Of a stretch of DNA of 34,854 nt, positions 1 to 7,328 are shown one piece after another. This DNA comes from Candidatus Competibacter sp. (lineage in GTDB: Bacteria; Pseudomonadota; Gammaproteobacteria; Competibacterales; Competibacteraceae): contig JARSSH010000006.1 of NCBI GenBank assembly GCA_029624815.1, positions 1 to 34,854 of the forward strand, read 5' to 3'. The notes under the pieces are model-generated. The model was not told the DNA's origin. It ran no database searches and was given only the letters and a program-made list of their open reading frames with translations. Within the stretch, counting starts at the first letter, position 1, and each line of letters starts with the position of its first letter. Position numbers and translations under genes: made by a program.

Positions 1-42
1 GTCGTTCTCGCCTTCCTCGCACTCTTAATTAGGAGATCGTAA
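1..42 (+). CDS. C-terminal tail of an upstream gene (partial)
   Basis: Frame 1 from the window edge reads VVLAFLALLIRRS and then TAA at 40-42. A hydrophobic run followed by a short Arg-rich end is what a terminal membrane helix or a C-terminal sorting signal (PEP-CTERM/IPTL type) looks like, but only 13 residues are visible, so neither can be claimed. The stop lies 65 nt before the GTG of the next gene on the same strand, so the two could be co-transcribed. The gap contains a small hairpin (GCGGCC at 63-68, GGCCGC at 73-78). Confidence 0.35.
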   Translation, partial: VVLAFLALLIRRS

Positions 43-107
43 ACAGGCTCTAAGGAAGGGGTGCGGCCTAACGGCCGCTACTCCGCCACGACATCAGGGG
101 AGAAACT

Positions 108-1295
108 GTGGGAAAAGACATGCGCGCACAGGCGCAAGCGGCTAACGCTGTCCGGGCGATCACGTATCCACTGGGCGAAGAGCAGGCATTATGGCCTGAA
201 GGCGGCAATCGCCTGTTCGTGCTCAACGATACCGCCCAGATCATTTGGGAAGGGCATCACGCGGGGCTATCGGCGGTGGCCATCGCTAAGCGACTGGCGA
301 GGCGGTTCGCCGTACCGACCGAGCAAGCCGAGCAAGACACCCGAATGGCTTTAGCGCAGTGGCATCAAGACGGGCTGCTGGGTGGAACCGGCCATACCCC
401 CCAAGAGCAGCCGAAAGATGCCGCACCGGAGCGGTTGCCTTCGCTTCCCCTGCCTGTCGCCGAGCACAATTACCGGCTGGGTGGTTTGATTCTGCGGCTT
501 CGTCTCGGTGACACGAGCCTGAGCCAGATCCTGCTCCCGCTACTCCAGCACCTGACCGTTGCTCCGACCACGCCGGCGGACACGGTCTTCGACTTGGCCC
601 CTGATCCCTGCGGCTTCGGGTATCTGTTAGGCCAGGACGGGTGCGTGTTGGCATGTAACCTCCGCCAGGACGATAGCATCGCTCACCTTCTCTACCATCT
701 CTTGGCCTATTCCTGCAGCGGTACGCTCGCGCTGGCTGTGCTGCACGCCGCCGCCGTCGCCGACGGTGATTCATGCCTGATCATGGCCGCGCCTGGCGGC
801 AGTGGAAAAACCACGTTGACGGCTGCGTTGCTGGCGGAGGGTTGGGACTATCTGGGCGATGACATGATTCTGCTCAGTCGGGATGAACCACCCCGCACTT
901 GGCCCTTGCCGGGACCACTATGCCTGAAAGCCGGTAGTTGGCCGGTACTGAAGCCTTATTACCCCAACCTTGATACGTGGCCAGTGTTGCAACGCTGGGA
1001 TCAACCGGTTCGCTACCTACCACCCCCACAACCATCGCTGGATCGCGCCTGGCCGATTCGTGGCCTGATTTTTCCCGCTTACCAACCCGGTCACTCCACC
1101 AGTCTTGAATCGCTCACCGCCAGCGCGGCCTTGCGGTTGCTGATCGCCGCCAATGTCCGGTGGCGTCTACCCCTGACCGCCCATGATATCGGCATGCTCA
1201 TCGGTTGGCTGAACCACCTACCGGCCTATCGGTTGACATACGACACGCTCTCCGAGGCGGTCGCTGCTGTTCGTATCGTCGGAACCGCTTCATGA
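108..1295 (+). CDS. PqqD-domain / HprK-related kinase fusion protein
   Basis: This 395-residue protein has two parts. Residues about 15-95 resemble PqqD, a small peptide-binding chaperone fold (RiPP recognition element): a LNDTAQIIWEG stretch, then a winged-helix-like region ending in WHQDGLLGG. Residues about 120-395 resemble HPr kinase-related proteins: HAAAVA at 213-218, a Walker A loop APGGSGKTTL at 228-237, and an acidic GDD at 250-252. In HprK such elements bind ATP and catalyse phosphotransfer to a serine. Related kinases phosphorylate lasso-peptide precursors, and HprK-related 'HPr-rel-A' systems pair such a kinase with a separate PqqD-like protein; here the two are fused. The start is GTG at 108, chosen for AGGGGAG at 96-102; ATG 120 is the alternative. 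The next gene encodes a small peptide with a YxxPxL motif, a plausible substrate. The substrate assignment is inference; the two domains are fairly clear. Confidence 0.8.
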   Translation: MGKDMRAQAQAANAVRAITYPLGEEQALWPEGGNRLFVLNDTAQIIWEGHHAGLSAVAIAKRLARRFAVPTEQAEQDTRMALAQWHQDGLLGGTGHTPQEQPKDAAPERLPSLPLPVAEHNYRLGGLILRLRLGDTSLSQILLPLLQHLTVAPTTPADTVFDLAPDPCGFGYLLGQDGCVLACNLRQDDSIAHLLYHLLAYSCSGTLALAVLHAAAVADGDSCLIMAAPGGSGKTTLTAALLAEGWDYLGDDMILLSRDEPPRTWPLPGPLCLKAGSWPVLKPYYPNLDTWPVLQRWDQPVRYLPPPQPSLDRAWPIRGLIFPAYQPGHSTSLESLTASAALRLLIAANVRWRLPLTAHDIGMLIGWLNHLPAYRLTYDTLSEAVAAVRIVGTAS

Positions 1296-1333
1296 TCAAA
1301 CAAACCGATACCCAAAACCACAGGGAGATTGCA

Positions 1334-1573
1334 ATGAATTCCCCTCATGACGATTCTGCTGTCCCCTTTAATCCTGAGCAACTCTCACCGTCTACCGAGC
1401 AGGAACCGGTTAATCCCGCACGTCGCGCGTGGATCAAATCAATAGGCAAAAAAGCCACATACACCGCGCCAACTCTGGTCGCCATAACGCTTACGCACAA
1501 AGCACTTGGTCAAGGGTTCGGTTCGCCGCCGCCGGCGCCGTCAGGGTCACCAAGAAGCTTTCGGCCTAGATAG
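1334..1573 (+). CDS. Small YxxPxL-motif peptide, candidate RiPP-like precursor
   Basis: This 79-residue protein follows the PqqD-HprK gene after 38 nt, with AGGGAG at 1322-1327 in front of ATG 1334. An in-frame ATG at 1292 overlapping the upstream stop would add 14 residues; the better ribosome site favours 1334. The N-terminal 28 residues are polar and acidic. Then come RRAWIK (30-35), a Lys pair and YTAPTL at 43-48, which fits the YxxPxL leader motif bound by PqqD-like recognition domains in lasso-peptide pathways. The tail from Gly60 is rich in Gly, Pro, Ser and Arg, with Ser at 64, 70, 72 and 75. No Asp/Glu ring acceptor is present, so a lasso fold is unlikely. RR followed by a weakly hydrophobic stretch could alternatively be a Tat-like signal. 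The function is inferred from context and one motif. Confidence 0.6.
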   Translation: MNSPHDDSAVPFNPEQLSPSTEQEPVNPARRAWIKSIGKKATYTAPTLVAITLTHKALGQGFGSPPPAPSGSPRSFRPR

Positions 1574-1617
1574 CACGGTCACAACACATTGACCCAAGGA
1601 GCGATGCATTTGATTTG

Positions 1618-2346
1618 CTAACTCAGCAACGTCGGCCTGATTTCATCGATTAAAGAATGGGGATGCCTCACGCAAACGGTGCGTCCCGAAAAGCGGGCCA
1701 CGCCGTCTTCCTCCAGCCGGCCGATGATTCGGGACAGGGTTTCATGCCGGGCGCCGATCATGGAGGCCAGATCGCGCCGCGACAACGGTAACTCCATCAC
1801 CCGGCTGCCGTCGGTGGCGGTTCGCCCATGGCGGTTCATCAACGCCAGCAGCAGGTGGACAAACTTGGTGCGGTTGGAAAGCGTCGCGTTCCGTACCAGC
1901 TTGTCGTGCGCGTCGTCCACATCGGTCACCACCCGGCGGAGAAACTGCTGGCCCAAGGCCGGGTTTCTTCCCAGCAAAATCCGGACGGTGTGCCTGTCGA
2001 TGAAGCAAATCTTGCTTGGCCCCAGCGCTTCGGCGCCGAAACGGCGCTCCTCGTCGAGCAGCACGCCGCGATAACCCAGGGTTTCACCGGGGTAGACGAG
2101 GTGGAGCAGAACCGAGTTGCCCACCTCATCGATCTTGCGAATGGCCGCCCCGCCCGAAACGATGCAATAAACGCCGTGGCTGGGTTCGCCTATCGCAAAG
2201 ATCGACTCGCCGGCATGATACTTGCGGCACTTTTTCGCCTGCGCCAACAACTTGAGTTCCTCACCGGTCAGGACGCTCCATTCGTTGCGTTCGCGCGGCA
2301 GGCACTCAAAACAGTTGACGCCAGGCATGGTTTTGGGTCTTTCCAC
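1618..2346 (-). CDS. Crp/Fnr-family transcriptional regulator
   Basis: This 242-residue protein has the full Crp/Fnr layout: an N-terminal cyclic-nucleotide-binding-like beta-roll (about 25-145, with the YHAGESIFAIGEPSHGVYCIVSG signature), a dimerisation helix (about 150-180), and a C-terminal helix-turn-helix (LSRRDLASMIGARHETLSRIIGRLEEDG). Cysteines sit at 12 and 15 (CFEC), but the third N-terminal cysteine of classical FNR is not in the expected place, so a canonical [4Fe-4S] sensor cannot be assumed. The GTG start at 2346 has GAGGG seven bases upstream; ATG 2328 is an alternative. It diverges from a c-type cytochrome gene across 139 bp that contain a perfect palindrome, so it may regulate that gene or itself. 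The hydrogenase accessory genes just beyond make a redox or oxygen role plausible, but the ligand is unknown. Confidence 0.88.
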   Translation of the reverse strand: MERPKTMPGVNCFECLPRERNEWSVLTGEELKLLAQAKKCRKYHAGESIFAIGEPSHGVYCIVSGGAAIRKIDEVGNSVLLHLVYPGETLGYRGVLLDEERRFGAEALGPSKICFIDRHTVRILLGRNPALGQQFLRRVVTDVDDAHDKLVRNATLSNRTKFVHLLLALMNRHGRTATDGSRVMELPLSRRDLASMIGARHETLSRIIGRLEEDGVARFSGRTVCVRHPHSLIDEIRPTLLS

Positions 2347-2447
2347 ATCCGCACCCTCTTTTAGCTATATTTTTTGCGATGCAGCGTCACGGTTTCGTTC
2401 AGCCCCGCATTCAGGGATATTACTGAAACTCATGACTATAATTGGAT

Positions 2448-2461
2448 TGAACTATAGTTCA
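2448..2461. promoter_or_regulatory. Perfect 14-bp palindrome, candidate Crp/Fnr-type operator
   Basis: TGAACTATAGTTCA is a perfect inverted repeat in the divergent Crp/Fnr-cytochrome intergenic region, ending 24 bp before the cytochrome ATG. A TATAAT at 2437-2442 lies just upstream, without a good -35. The palindrome would therefore fall near the transcription start, which suits repression. It keeps TTGA but does not match the FNR consensus (TTGAT-N4-ATCAA). Confidence 0.45.
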
Positions 2462-2485
2462 GGAATGGCCGGAAGGAGATTAGCG

Positions 2486-2935
2486 ATGTCAAGAATCCCG
2501 ATGCAGCCTCCGTTGGCGATCACCATCGCCCTGCTGGTTCTAGGCGGATCGTTGTGGGTGATCGATCCCAGCGATGGTCTCTTCTCCCTGTTTCCGGGGG
2601 CGTCGGCCAAGGAAAACTACCAATACGCCAGCAAGCCGATGGGTTGGAACGGACCCGCCGGGCAATGCGTGGTCTGCCATAACCTGGAAAAAGGCGACGC
2701 CTATCGGATCGGCCCCAATCTTTGGAACATCGTCGGCGCACCGAAAGCCAACGCCCGAGGTTTTGGCTATTCCCACGCGTTGGCCACGGCGGGCGGAGCG
2801 TGGACCGAGCAGGATTTGGATCGGTATCTCGCCAACCCCAATCAATTTCTGCCCGGCACGAGTAAAACGATTTCCGGTCTGGAGCCCCAGGAGCGCACCA
2901 AAATTATCGCTTTTCTGGCGACGCTGAAGGACTGA
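2486..2935 (+). CDS. Class I c-type cytochrome with one CxxCH and no downstream Met
   Basis: This 149-residue protein has an N-terminal hydrophobic segment (about 9-26, signal peptide or anchor) and a single haem-binding CVVCH at 61-65. The fold follows mitochondrial/bacterial cytochrome c: GPNLWNIVGAP (76-86), RGFGYSHAL (91-99), then NPNQFLPGTSKTISGL (117-132) and a final helix. Its role is periplasmic electron transfer. The usual PGTKM distal ligand is replaced: the loop reads PGTSKT, and no Met occurs after the haem motif (the only ones are at 1, 6 and 52). Haem coordination is thus atypical or five-coordinate. The start at 2486 is set by GGAAGGAG at 2471-2478; frames further upstream are open but cross the promoter region. 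It is divergent from the Crp/Fnr gene and 129 nt before HupE. Confidence 0.88.
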   Translation: MSRIPMQPPLAITIALLVLGGSLWVIDPSDGLFSLFPGASAKENYQYASKPMGWNGPAGQCVVCHNLEKGDAYRIGPNLWNIVGAPKANARGFGYSHALATAGGAWTEQDLDRYLANPNQFLPGTSKTISGLEPQERTKIIAFLATLKD

Positions 2936-3064
2936 GCCATCCGAATCATCCGACCGGCCACAAGTCGCTGATTGATGGTTTTTCTTAATTTTTCCTCGGG
3001 TACGCTTGTTACGCCTAAACGGTTGTCGATTGTTTCAATTCATCATCACGGGGGGAGCGCACAC

Positions 3065-3655
3065 ATGCAAGCACTGTTGGACAAACGTAGATGGGTGGCC
3101 TTGGCGTTGTTGTGGACGGCCAGTAGCGTCGCAAACGCCCATACATCGGGATTGCCGCACATGGATTTCGCCACCGGCCTTGGACACCCATTCAATGGTC
3201 TGGATCACATTCTGGCGATGGTGGCGGTCGGGTTGTGGGCGGCGCAACGGGGCGGTCGCGCCCTGTGGCTGGTTCCGCTGACTTTCGTGCTGACCATGGC
3301 GGCGGGCGGCGCGCTCGGCTTTCTGGACGTGCCGCTGCCCATGGTGGAACTGGGGATCGCCGGCTCGGTGTTGGTGTTCGGGGTGCTGGTGGCGCTGGCC
3401 TCGCGGCTGCCTCTAACGGTCAGCATGGCGCTGGCCGGGCTGTTCGCTCTGTTCCACGGCCACGCCCACGGCGCGGAAATGGCGGCGGAATCCAGCGCGT
3501 TATGGTACGGCTTGGGCTTCATGCTCGCCACCGCGACGCTGCATACCATCGGTATCGGCACTGTGCTGGCGGCGCGGCCGGGCATGCCGGCGCGCTTGGT
3601 GCGAATCGGCGGCGCGGCGATCGCGGCCAGCGGCGTGCTGCTACTGGCGACTTAA
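3065..3655 (+). CDS. hupE: HupE/UreJ-family membrane protein, probable nickel uptake
   Basis: This 196-residue protein has a signal sequence (about 8-25, ending SVANAHT) followed by five or six membrane helices. The family signature HPFNGLDHILAMVAVGLWAAQ follows the mature N-terminus. A second His cluster, FHGHAHGAEMA, lies in the middle; these histidines are thought to bind Ni2+ in HupE/UreJ proteins. The start is ATG 3065 behind GGGGGAG; the open frame extends upstream without a convincing ribosome site. It directly precedes hypA and hypB, the nickel-delivery proteins, so supplying nickel for [NiFe]-hydrogenase maturation is the best reading. Metal specificity (Ni versus Co) cannot be read from sequence. 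Confidence 0.88.
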   Translation: MQALLDKRRWVALALLWTASSVANAHTSGLPHMDFATGLGHPFNGLDHILAMVAVGLWAAQRGGRALWLVPLTFVLTMAAGGALGFLDVPLPMVELGIAGSVLVFGVLVALASRLPLTVSMALAGLFALFHGHAHGAEMAAESSALWYGLGFMLATATLHTIGIGTVLAARPGMPARLVRIGGAAIAASGVLLLAT

Positions 3656-3729
3656 ACCGTTTCTCTCTCCCGGCCTTCCCCACACGCCATGCGGGGCAGA
3701 CCGGGATCGCCTTGCCGACAACGTCCGTC

Positions 3730-4071
3730 ATGCACGAACTTTCGCTGTGCGAAAGCATCATCGAAACCCTCACCGTTCAAACCCAACGGCAGGGGTTTAG
3801 CCGGGTGCGGCGGGTGTGGCTGGAAATCGGCGCGCTGGCCAATGTCGAGCTGGACGCCTTGCGCTTCGCCTTCGAGATCGCCCGCCGGGATACGGTGGCG
3901 GACACGGCGGAGCTGGATATCGTTACCCTACCGGGTCAAGCCTATTGCCTGGACTGCGCGCAAGCGATCGCGGTCCATCAGTATTACGATCCCTGCCCGT
4001 GCTGCGGTGGTTTTCAGTGGCGGCTGACGGGCGGCAACGAAATGCGGATCAAGGAATTGGAGGTCGAGTAA
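3730..4071 (+). CDS. hypA: Hydrogenase maturation nickel metallochaperone HypA
   Basis: This 113-residue protein has the usual HypA length. It starts MHELSL, where Met1-His2 (with Glu3 nearby) forms the nickel site. It carries the structural zinc site made of two cysteine pairs, C73xxC76 and C89xC91/C92 (YCLDC and PCPCCGG). HypA hands nickel with HypB to the hydrogenase large subunit after the Fe(CN)2CO centre is in place. The gene begins 74 nt after hupE, and its TAA (4069-4071) abuts the ATG of hypB, so the two are translationally coupled. The open frame continues upstream through hupE, but MHEL is the invariant family start. Confidence 0.96.
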   Translation: MHELSLCESIIETLTVQTQRQGFSRVRRVWLEIGALANVELDALRFAFEIARRDTVADTAELDIVTLPGQAYCLDCAQAIAVHQYYDPCPCCGGFQWRLTGGNEMRIKELEVE

Positions 4072-4905
4072 ATGTGCAGCACCTGCGGTTGCGGCGAAAA
4101 CGAATTGACCATCCACGCGCACGACCATGCGCACGACCCTCCTCACGCGCATCCCCACGCTCACGATCATGCGCCCGAAGTTCGGCGGCTCGCCCTGGAA
4201 CAGGACATTCTGACCAAAAACGCCGAATTCGCCGCCGGCAACCGGCGCCTGTTCGCGGAACGGGGCGTCTTGGTTCTGAACCTGGTTTCCAGCCCCGGTT
4301 CCGGCAAGACCACGCTGCTGGCTCGGACGGTTCAGACCCTGCGCACCGAATTTCCGGTCGCGGTCATCGGTGGCGACCAACAGACCGCCAACGATGCCGA
4401 GCGTATCCGCGCCGCCGGCGCGCCCGCCCTGCAAATCAACACCGGCAAGGGCTGCCACCTGGACGCGCACGGTATCGGTCACGCCCTGGAACGGCTGCCG
4501 CTGCCGGAACATGGGGTGCTGTTCATCGAAAACGTCGGCAATCTGGTCTGCCCGGCGGATTTCGATCTGGGCGAGGCGTGCAAGGTCGTGGTGCTATCGG
4601 TGACCGAAGGCGAGGACAAGCCGCTGAAATATCCGAATATGTTCGCCGCCGCCGGCTTGATGCTGCTCAACAAGACCGACCTGCTGCCCCATCTGGATTT
4701 CGACGTGGCCCGCTGCCTGGACTACGCACGGCGGGTCAATCCCGACATTCGAATTCTGCAACTATCCGCTCGCAGCGGCGAAGGCATGGACGCCTGGCTG
4801 GACTGGCTGCGGCAGGGCCAACGGTCGGCGCTGGCGCGGCAAGTCAGTCGCTTGGAAGCGGATCTGGCCGCGGCGCGGGCGCGACTGGCCGAGAGCGCCG
4901 CCTGA
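4072..4905 (+). CDS. hypB: Hydrogenase maturation GTPase HypB
   Basis: This 277-residue SIMIBI-class GTPase drives nickel insertion into hydrogenase. The N-terminus carries the high-affinity metal motif CSTCGC (2-7), followed by a His-rich stretch (about 15-33) that may store nickel or zinc. The G domain has a P-loop SSPGSGKT at 73-80, the GGDQQT switch region at 100-105, GKGCHLD at 125-131 (Cys/His of the second metal site at the dimer interface), ENVGNLVCP at 153-161, and NKTD at 200-203 for guanine recognition. The last 40 residues are Ala/Arg-rich helix. The ATG follows the hypA stop with no gap; hypF starts 45 nt downstream. Confidence 0.97.
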   Translation: MCSTCGCGENELTIHAHDHAHDPPHAHPHAHDHAPEVRRLALEQDILTKNAEFAAGNRRLFAERGVLVLNLVSSPGSGKTTLLARTVQTLRTEFPVAVIGGDQQTANDAERIRAAGAPALQINTGKGCHLDAHGIGHALERLPLPEHGVLFIENVGNLVCPADFDLGEACKVVVLSVTEGEDKPLKYPNMFAAAGLMLLNKTDLLPHLDFDVARCLDYARRVNPDIRILQLSARSGEGMDAWLDWLRQGQRSALARQVSRLEADLAAARARLAESAA

Positions 4906-4950
4906 CCCGAATCCCGAACCATCGTCCGCCGTTGGCGGCAAAGGTGTCGC

Positions 4951-7281
4951 ATGACCGCGCCGCAACGCCGCGCCATCCGAATCGGCGGTCAGGTGCAGGG
5001 CGTGGGATTCCGCCCATTTGTATACCGCTTGGCGGTCGCGCGCCGGCTGAGCGGTTTCGTCCGCAACGACGGCGCGGGCGTGACCATCGAGATTCAGGGC
5101 GATCCCGCCGCGCTGGACGATTTTCTCCACGCTTTGCGTCAACCGCCGCCGCTGGCCCGCATCGACGCGCTCGGCATCGGCGAATTGACTCCGCATCGGA
5201 TGGAATCCGCGTTCGTGATCGCCGCCAGCGACGCCGGCGCGATCGGCGCCGACATCACGCCGGATACGGCGGTTTGCGAGGACTGTCTGGAAGAACTGTT
5301 CGATCCCGGCGACCGCCGTTACCGCTATCCCTTCGTCAACTGCACCAACTGCGGTCCCCGCTACACCATTACCGCCGCCCTGCCCTACGACCGCCCCAAT
5401 ACCAGCATGGCCGGTTTCCCCCTGTGCCCGGATTGCGTCCGAGAATACGATGATCCGGGCGACCGCCGCTTTCACGCCCAACCCAACGCCTGTCCGGTCT
5501 GCGGTCCCCGCCTCGCTTTGTACGACGCCACTGGCAAGACGGTCGAAGCGGACGATGTCATCGCCGCCGCGCTGGAACGTCTGTGCGCCGGCGAGATTCT
5601 GGCCATTAAGGGACTGGGCGGTTTCCACTTGGTCTGCGACGCCCAAAACGCCGCCAGCGTCGCCCGCCTGCGCCAACGCAAGCAGCGGGACGCCAAGCCG
5701 TTCGCGGTCATGGCCGCCAACCTTGCCTCGCTGGCGTGCTGGGTGGAAAGCAGCGAGACCGAACGGCAATTGCTGGAATCGCCACAACGACCCATCGTGC
5801 TGCTGCGCTCCCCTCGCCCTTCGGGAGAGGGGTCGGGGGTGAGGGTCGATTTACTCAAGCAACGCTTGCCCGGCATCGCGCCGGGCTTGGCGTATCTGGG
5901 CGTCCTGCTGCCCTACACGCCATTGCATTATCTGTTGTTCCACCAGGCGGCCGGCCGACCTGACGGAACGGCCTGGTTGGCACGGCCACACCCGCTGCTG
6001 CTGGTGATGACCAGCGCCAATCCCGGTGGCGAGCCACTGGTGATCGACGACGGCGAAGCGGTGCGGCGGCTGCAAAACATCGCCGACGGCTTCGTCACCC
6101 ACAACCGGGCGATTCTGGTCCGCTGCGACGACAGCGTGGTGGCTGACAAAACCTTTATCCGCCGCGCCCGCGGCCACACTCCGCAAGCCATTCGTCTGCC
6201 TCAGGCCGGCCCTTCGACGCTGGCGCTGGGCGGTTATCTCAAGAATACCCTGTGCCTGACCCACGCTGACCGGGCCTATCTCTCCCCCCACATCGGCAGC
6301 CTCGACAATGCCGCCACTTGCCGGGCCTTGGAAGAAGCCATGACCCACTTGCAGGGCATCCTGCGCATCGCGCCGGAGCGGGTCGCCCGCGACCTGCATC
6401 CGGATTTTCCCAGCAGCCGGCTGGCGGCGGCTTACGCGGCGGAGCGGAATTTGCCCTGTATCGCCGTGCAGCACCACCATGCCCACATCGCGGCGGTCGC
6501 GGCCGAACACGGTCTGCGGGAACCGATTCTGGGGCTGGCGCTGGATGGCGTGGGCCTGGGCACGAACGGCGGCATCTGGGGCGGAGAACTGCTGTGGGTG
6601 AATGGGGCGAACTTCGAGCGGCTCGGTCATCTGCGACCGCTGCCCCTGCCCGGCGGCGACCGGGGCGCCCGCGAACCGTGGCGACTGGCGGTGACGGTGT
6701 TGCATCTGCTGGAAAGGGATGAAGAGATCGACCGCCGCTTCGGCGCCAGGGCGGCGCTCATCCGGCAAATGCTGGACCAACGCGTCAACACCCCCGAAAC
6801 CAGCAGCGCCGGCCGCCTGTTCGACGCCGCCGCCGCCGTGCTGGGCGTGCGGGAGGTCAACGACTACGAGGGGCAGGCGGCGATGGAGCTGGAAGCGCTG
6901 GCGCACCGCCACGGCCCAGAGCGACCGCTGGCGGAAGGTTTCCTCTTGCGCGACGACGGCGTGCTGGACTTGCTGCCGTTGTTGGCCGTCTTGGCCTACG
7001 GCATGGAACCGGGCCGGGGCGCGGCCCGCTTCCACGCCACCCTGACGCTGGCGCTGAGCGAATGGCTGCGCTGGGCACGCGACCGAACCGGCTTGGAACA
7101 GGTAGCGCTGGGCGGCGGCTGTTTTCTCAACCGTCTGCTGGGCGAGCAACTCCGAACCCGACTGGAAGCGGCCGGCTGGCGGGTACTGACCGCCCGGCAG
7201 GCGCCACCCAACGACGGCGGTTTAAGCCTGGGTCAGGCGTGGGTGGCGACATTGACCGAACCGGGTCGATCCCTTTTTTGA
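4951..7281 (+). CDS. hypF: Carbamoyltransferase HypF (cyanide-ligand synthesis)
   Basis: This 776-residue protein converts carbamoyl phosphate and ATP to carbamoyl-AMP and transfers the carbamoyl group to the C-terminal Cys of HypE. Domains in order: an acylphosphatase-like domain (about 6-95, GQVQGVGFRPFVYRLA with its catalytic Arg); paired zinc-finger motifs (about 105-190: CEDC, CTNCGPRYT, CPDC, CPVCGP); a YrdC-like domain (about 200-390, KGLGGFHLVCDA and MTSANPGGEP); and a Kae1-like domain (about 400-770, QHHHAHIAAVAAEHGL, LALDGVGLG, SSAGRLFDAAAAVLG, LGGGCFLNRLL). A palindromic dispersed repeat is inserted in frame at 5805-5846 inside the YrdC-like domain, adding residues that read about SPRPSGEGSGVRV. 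All recognised motifs on both sides are intact, so the protein is probably still functional. It is the last gene of the first hyp half-cluster. Confidence 0.96.
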   Translation: MTAPQRRAIRIGGQVQGVGFRPFVYRLAVARRLSGFVRNDGAGVTIEIQGDPAALDDFLHALRQPPPLARIDALGIGELTPHRMESAFVIAASDAGAIGADITPDTAVCEDCLEELFDPGDRRYRYPFVNCTNCGPRYTITAALPYDRPNTSMAGFPLCPDCVREYDDPGDRRFHAQPNACPVCGPRLALYDATGKTVEADDVIAAALERLCAGEILAIKGLGGFHLVCDAQNAASVARLRQRKQRDAKPFAVMAANLASLACWVESSETERQLLESPQRPIVLLRSPRPSGEGSGVRVDLLKQRLPGIAPGLAYLGVLLPYTPLHYLLFHQAAGRPDGTAWLARPHPLLLVMTSANPGGEPLVIDDGEAVRRLQNIADGFVTHNRAILVRCDDSVVADKTFIRRARGHTPQAIRLPQAGPSTLALGGYLKNTLCLTHADRAYLSPHIGSLDNAATCRALEEAMTHLQGILRIAPERVARDLHPDFPSSRLAAAYAAERNLPCIAVQHHHAHIAAVAAEHGLREPILGLALDGVGLGTNGGIWGGELLWVNGANFERLGHLRPLPLPGGDRGAREPWRLAVTVLHLLERDEEIDRRFGARAALIRQMLDQRVNTPETSSAGRLFDAAAAVLGVREVNDYEGQAAMELEALAHRHGPERPLAEGFLLRDDGVLDLLPLLAVLAYGMEPGRGAARFHATLTLALSEWLRWARDRTGLEQVALGGGCFLNRLLGEQLRTRLEAAGWRVLTARQAPPNDGGLSLGQAWVATLTEPGRSLF
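5805..5846 (+). repeat. Dispersed GC-rich palindromic repeat inside hypF
   Basis: About 42 bp, of the form CCCCTC...GGGAGAGGGG followed by TCGGGGGTGAGGG. It is nearly identical to the element near 26000-26062: from GCGCTCCCCTC to GGTGAGGG the two differ at only a few bases, mainly in the loop. This is a REP/MITE-like element. It keeps the hypF frame open. Confidence 0.8.
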
Positions 7282-7328
7282 AAACGGGGTGGTTTACGGT
7301 ACGCACGCTTGATCCCCGGTGAGTCTTC

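Noticed and set aside
108-1573. Classical lasso-peptide cluster
   Set aside because: No asparagine-synthetase-like cyclase or B2-type protease is present, and the peptide tail has no Asp/Glu at ring positions. Only the kinase/PqqD and motif parts fit.
1679-2364. Plus-strand ORFs opposite the Crp/Fnr gene
   Set aside because: The minus-strand frame encodes a complete Crp/Fnr protein with its helix-turn-helix; the opposite frames are shadows.
3816-5453. Very long plus-strand frame across hypA, hypB and hypF
   Set aside because: It overlaps three unmistakable genes in another frame, is extremely Arg/Gly/Pro-rich and has no domain.
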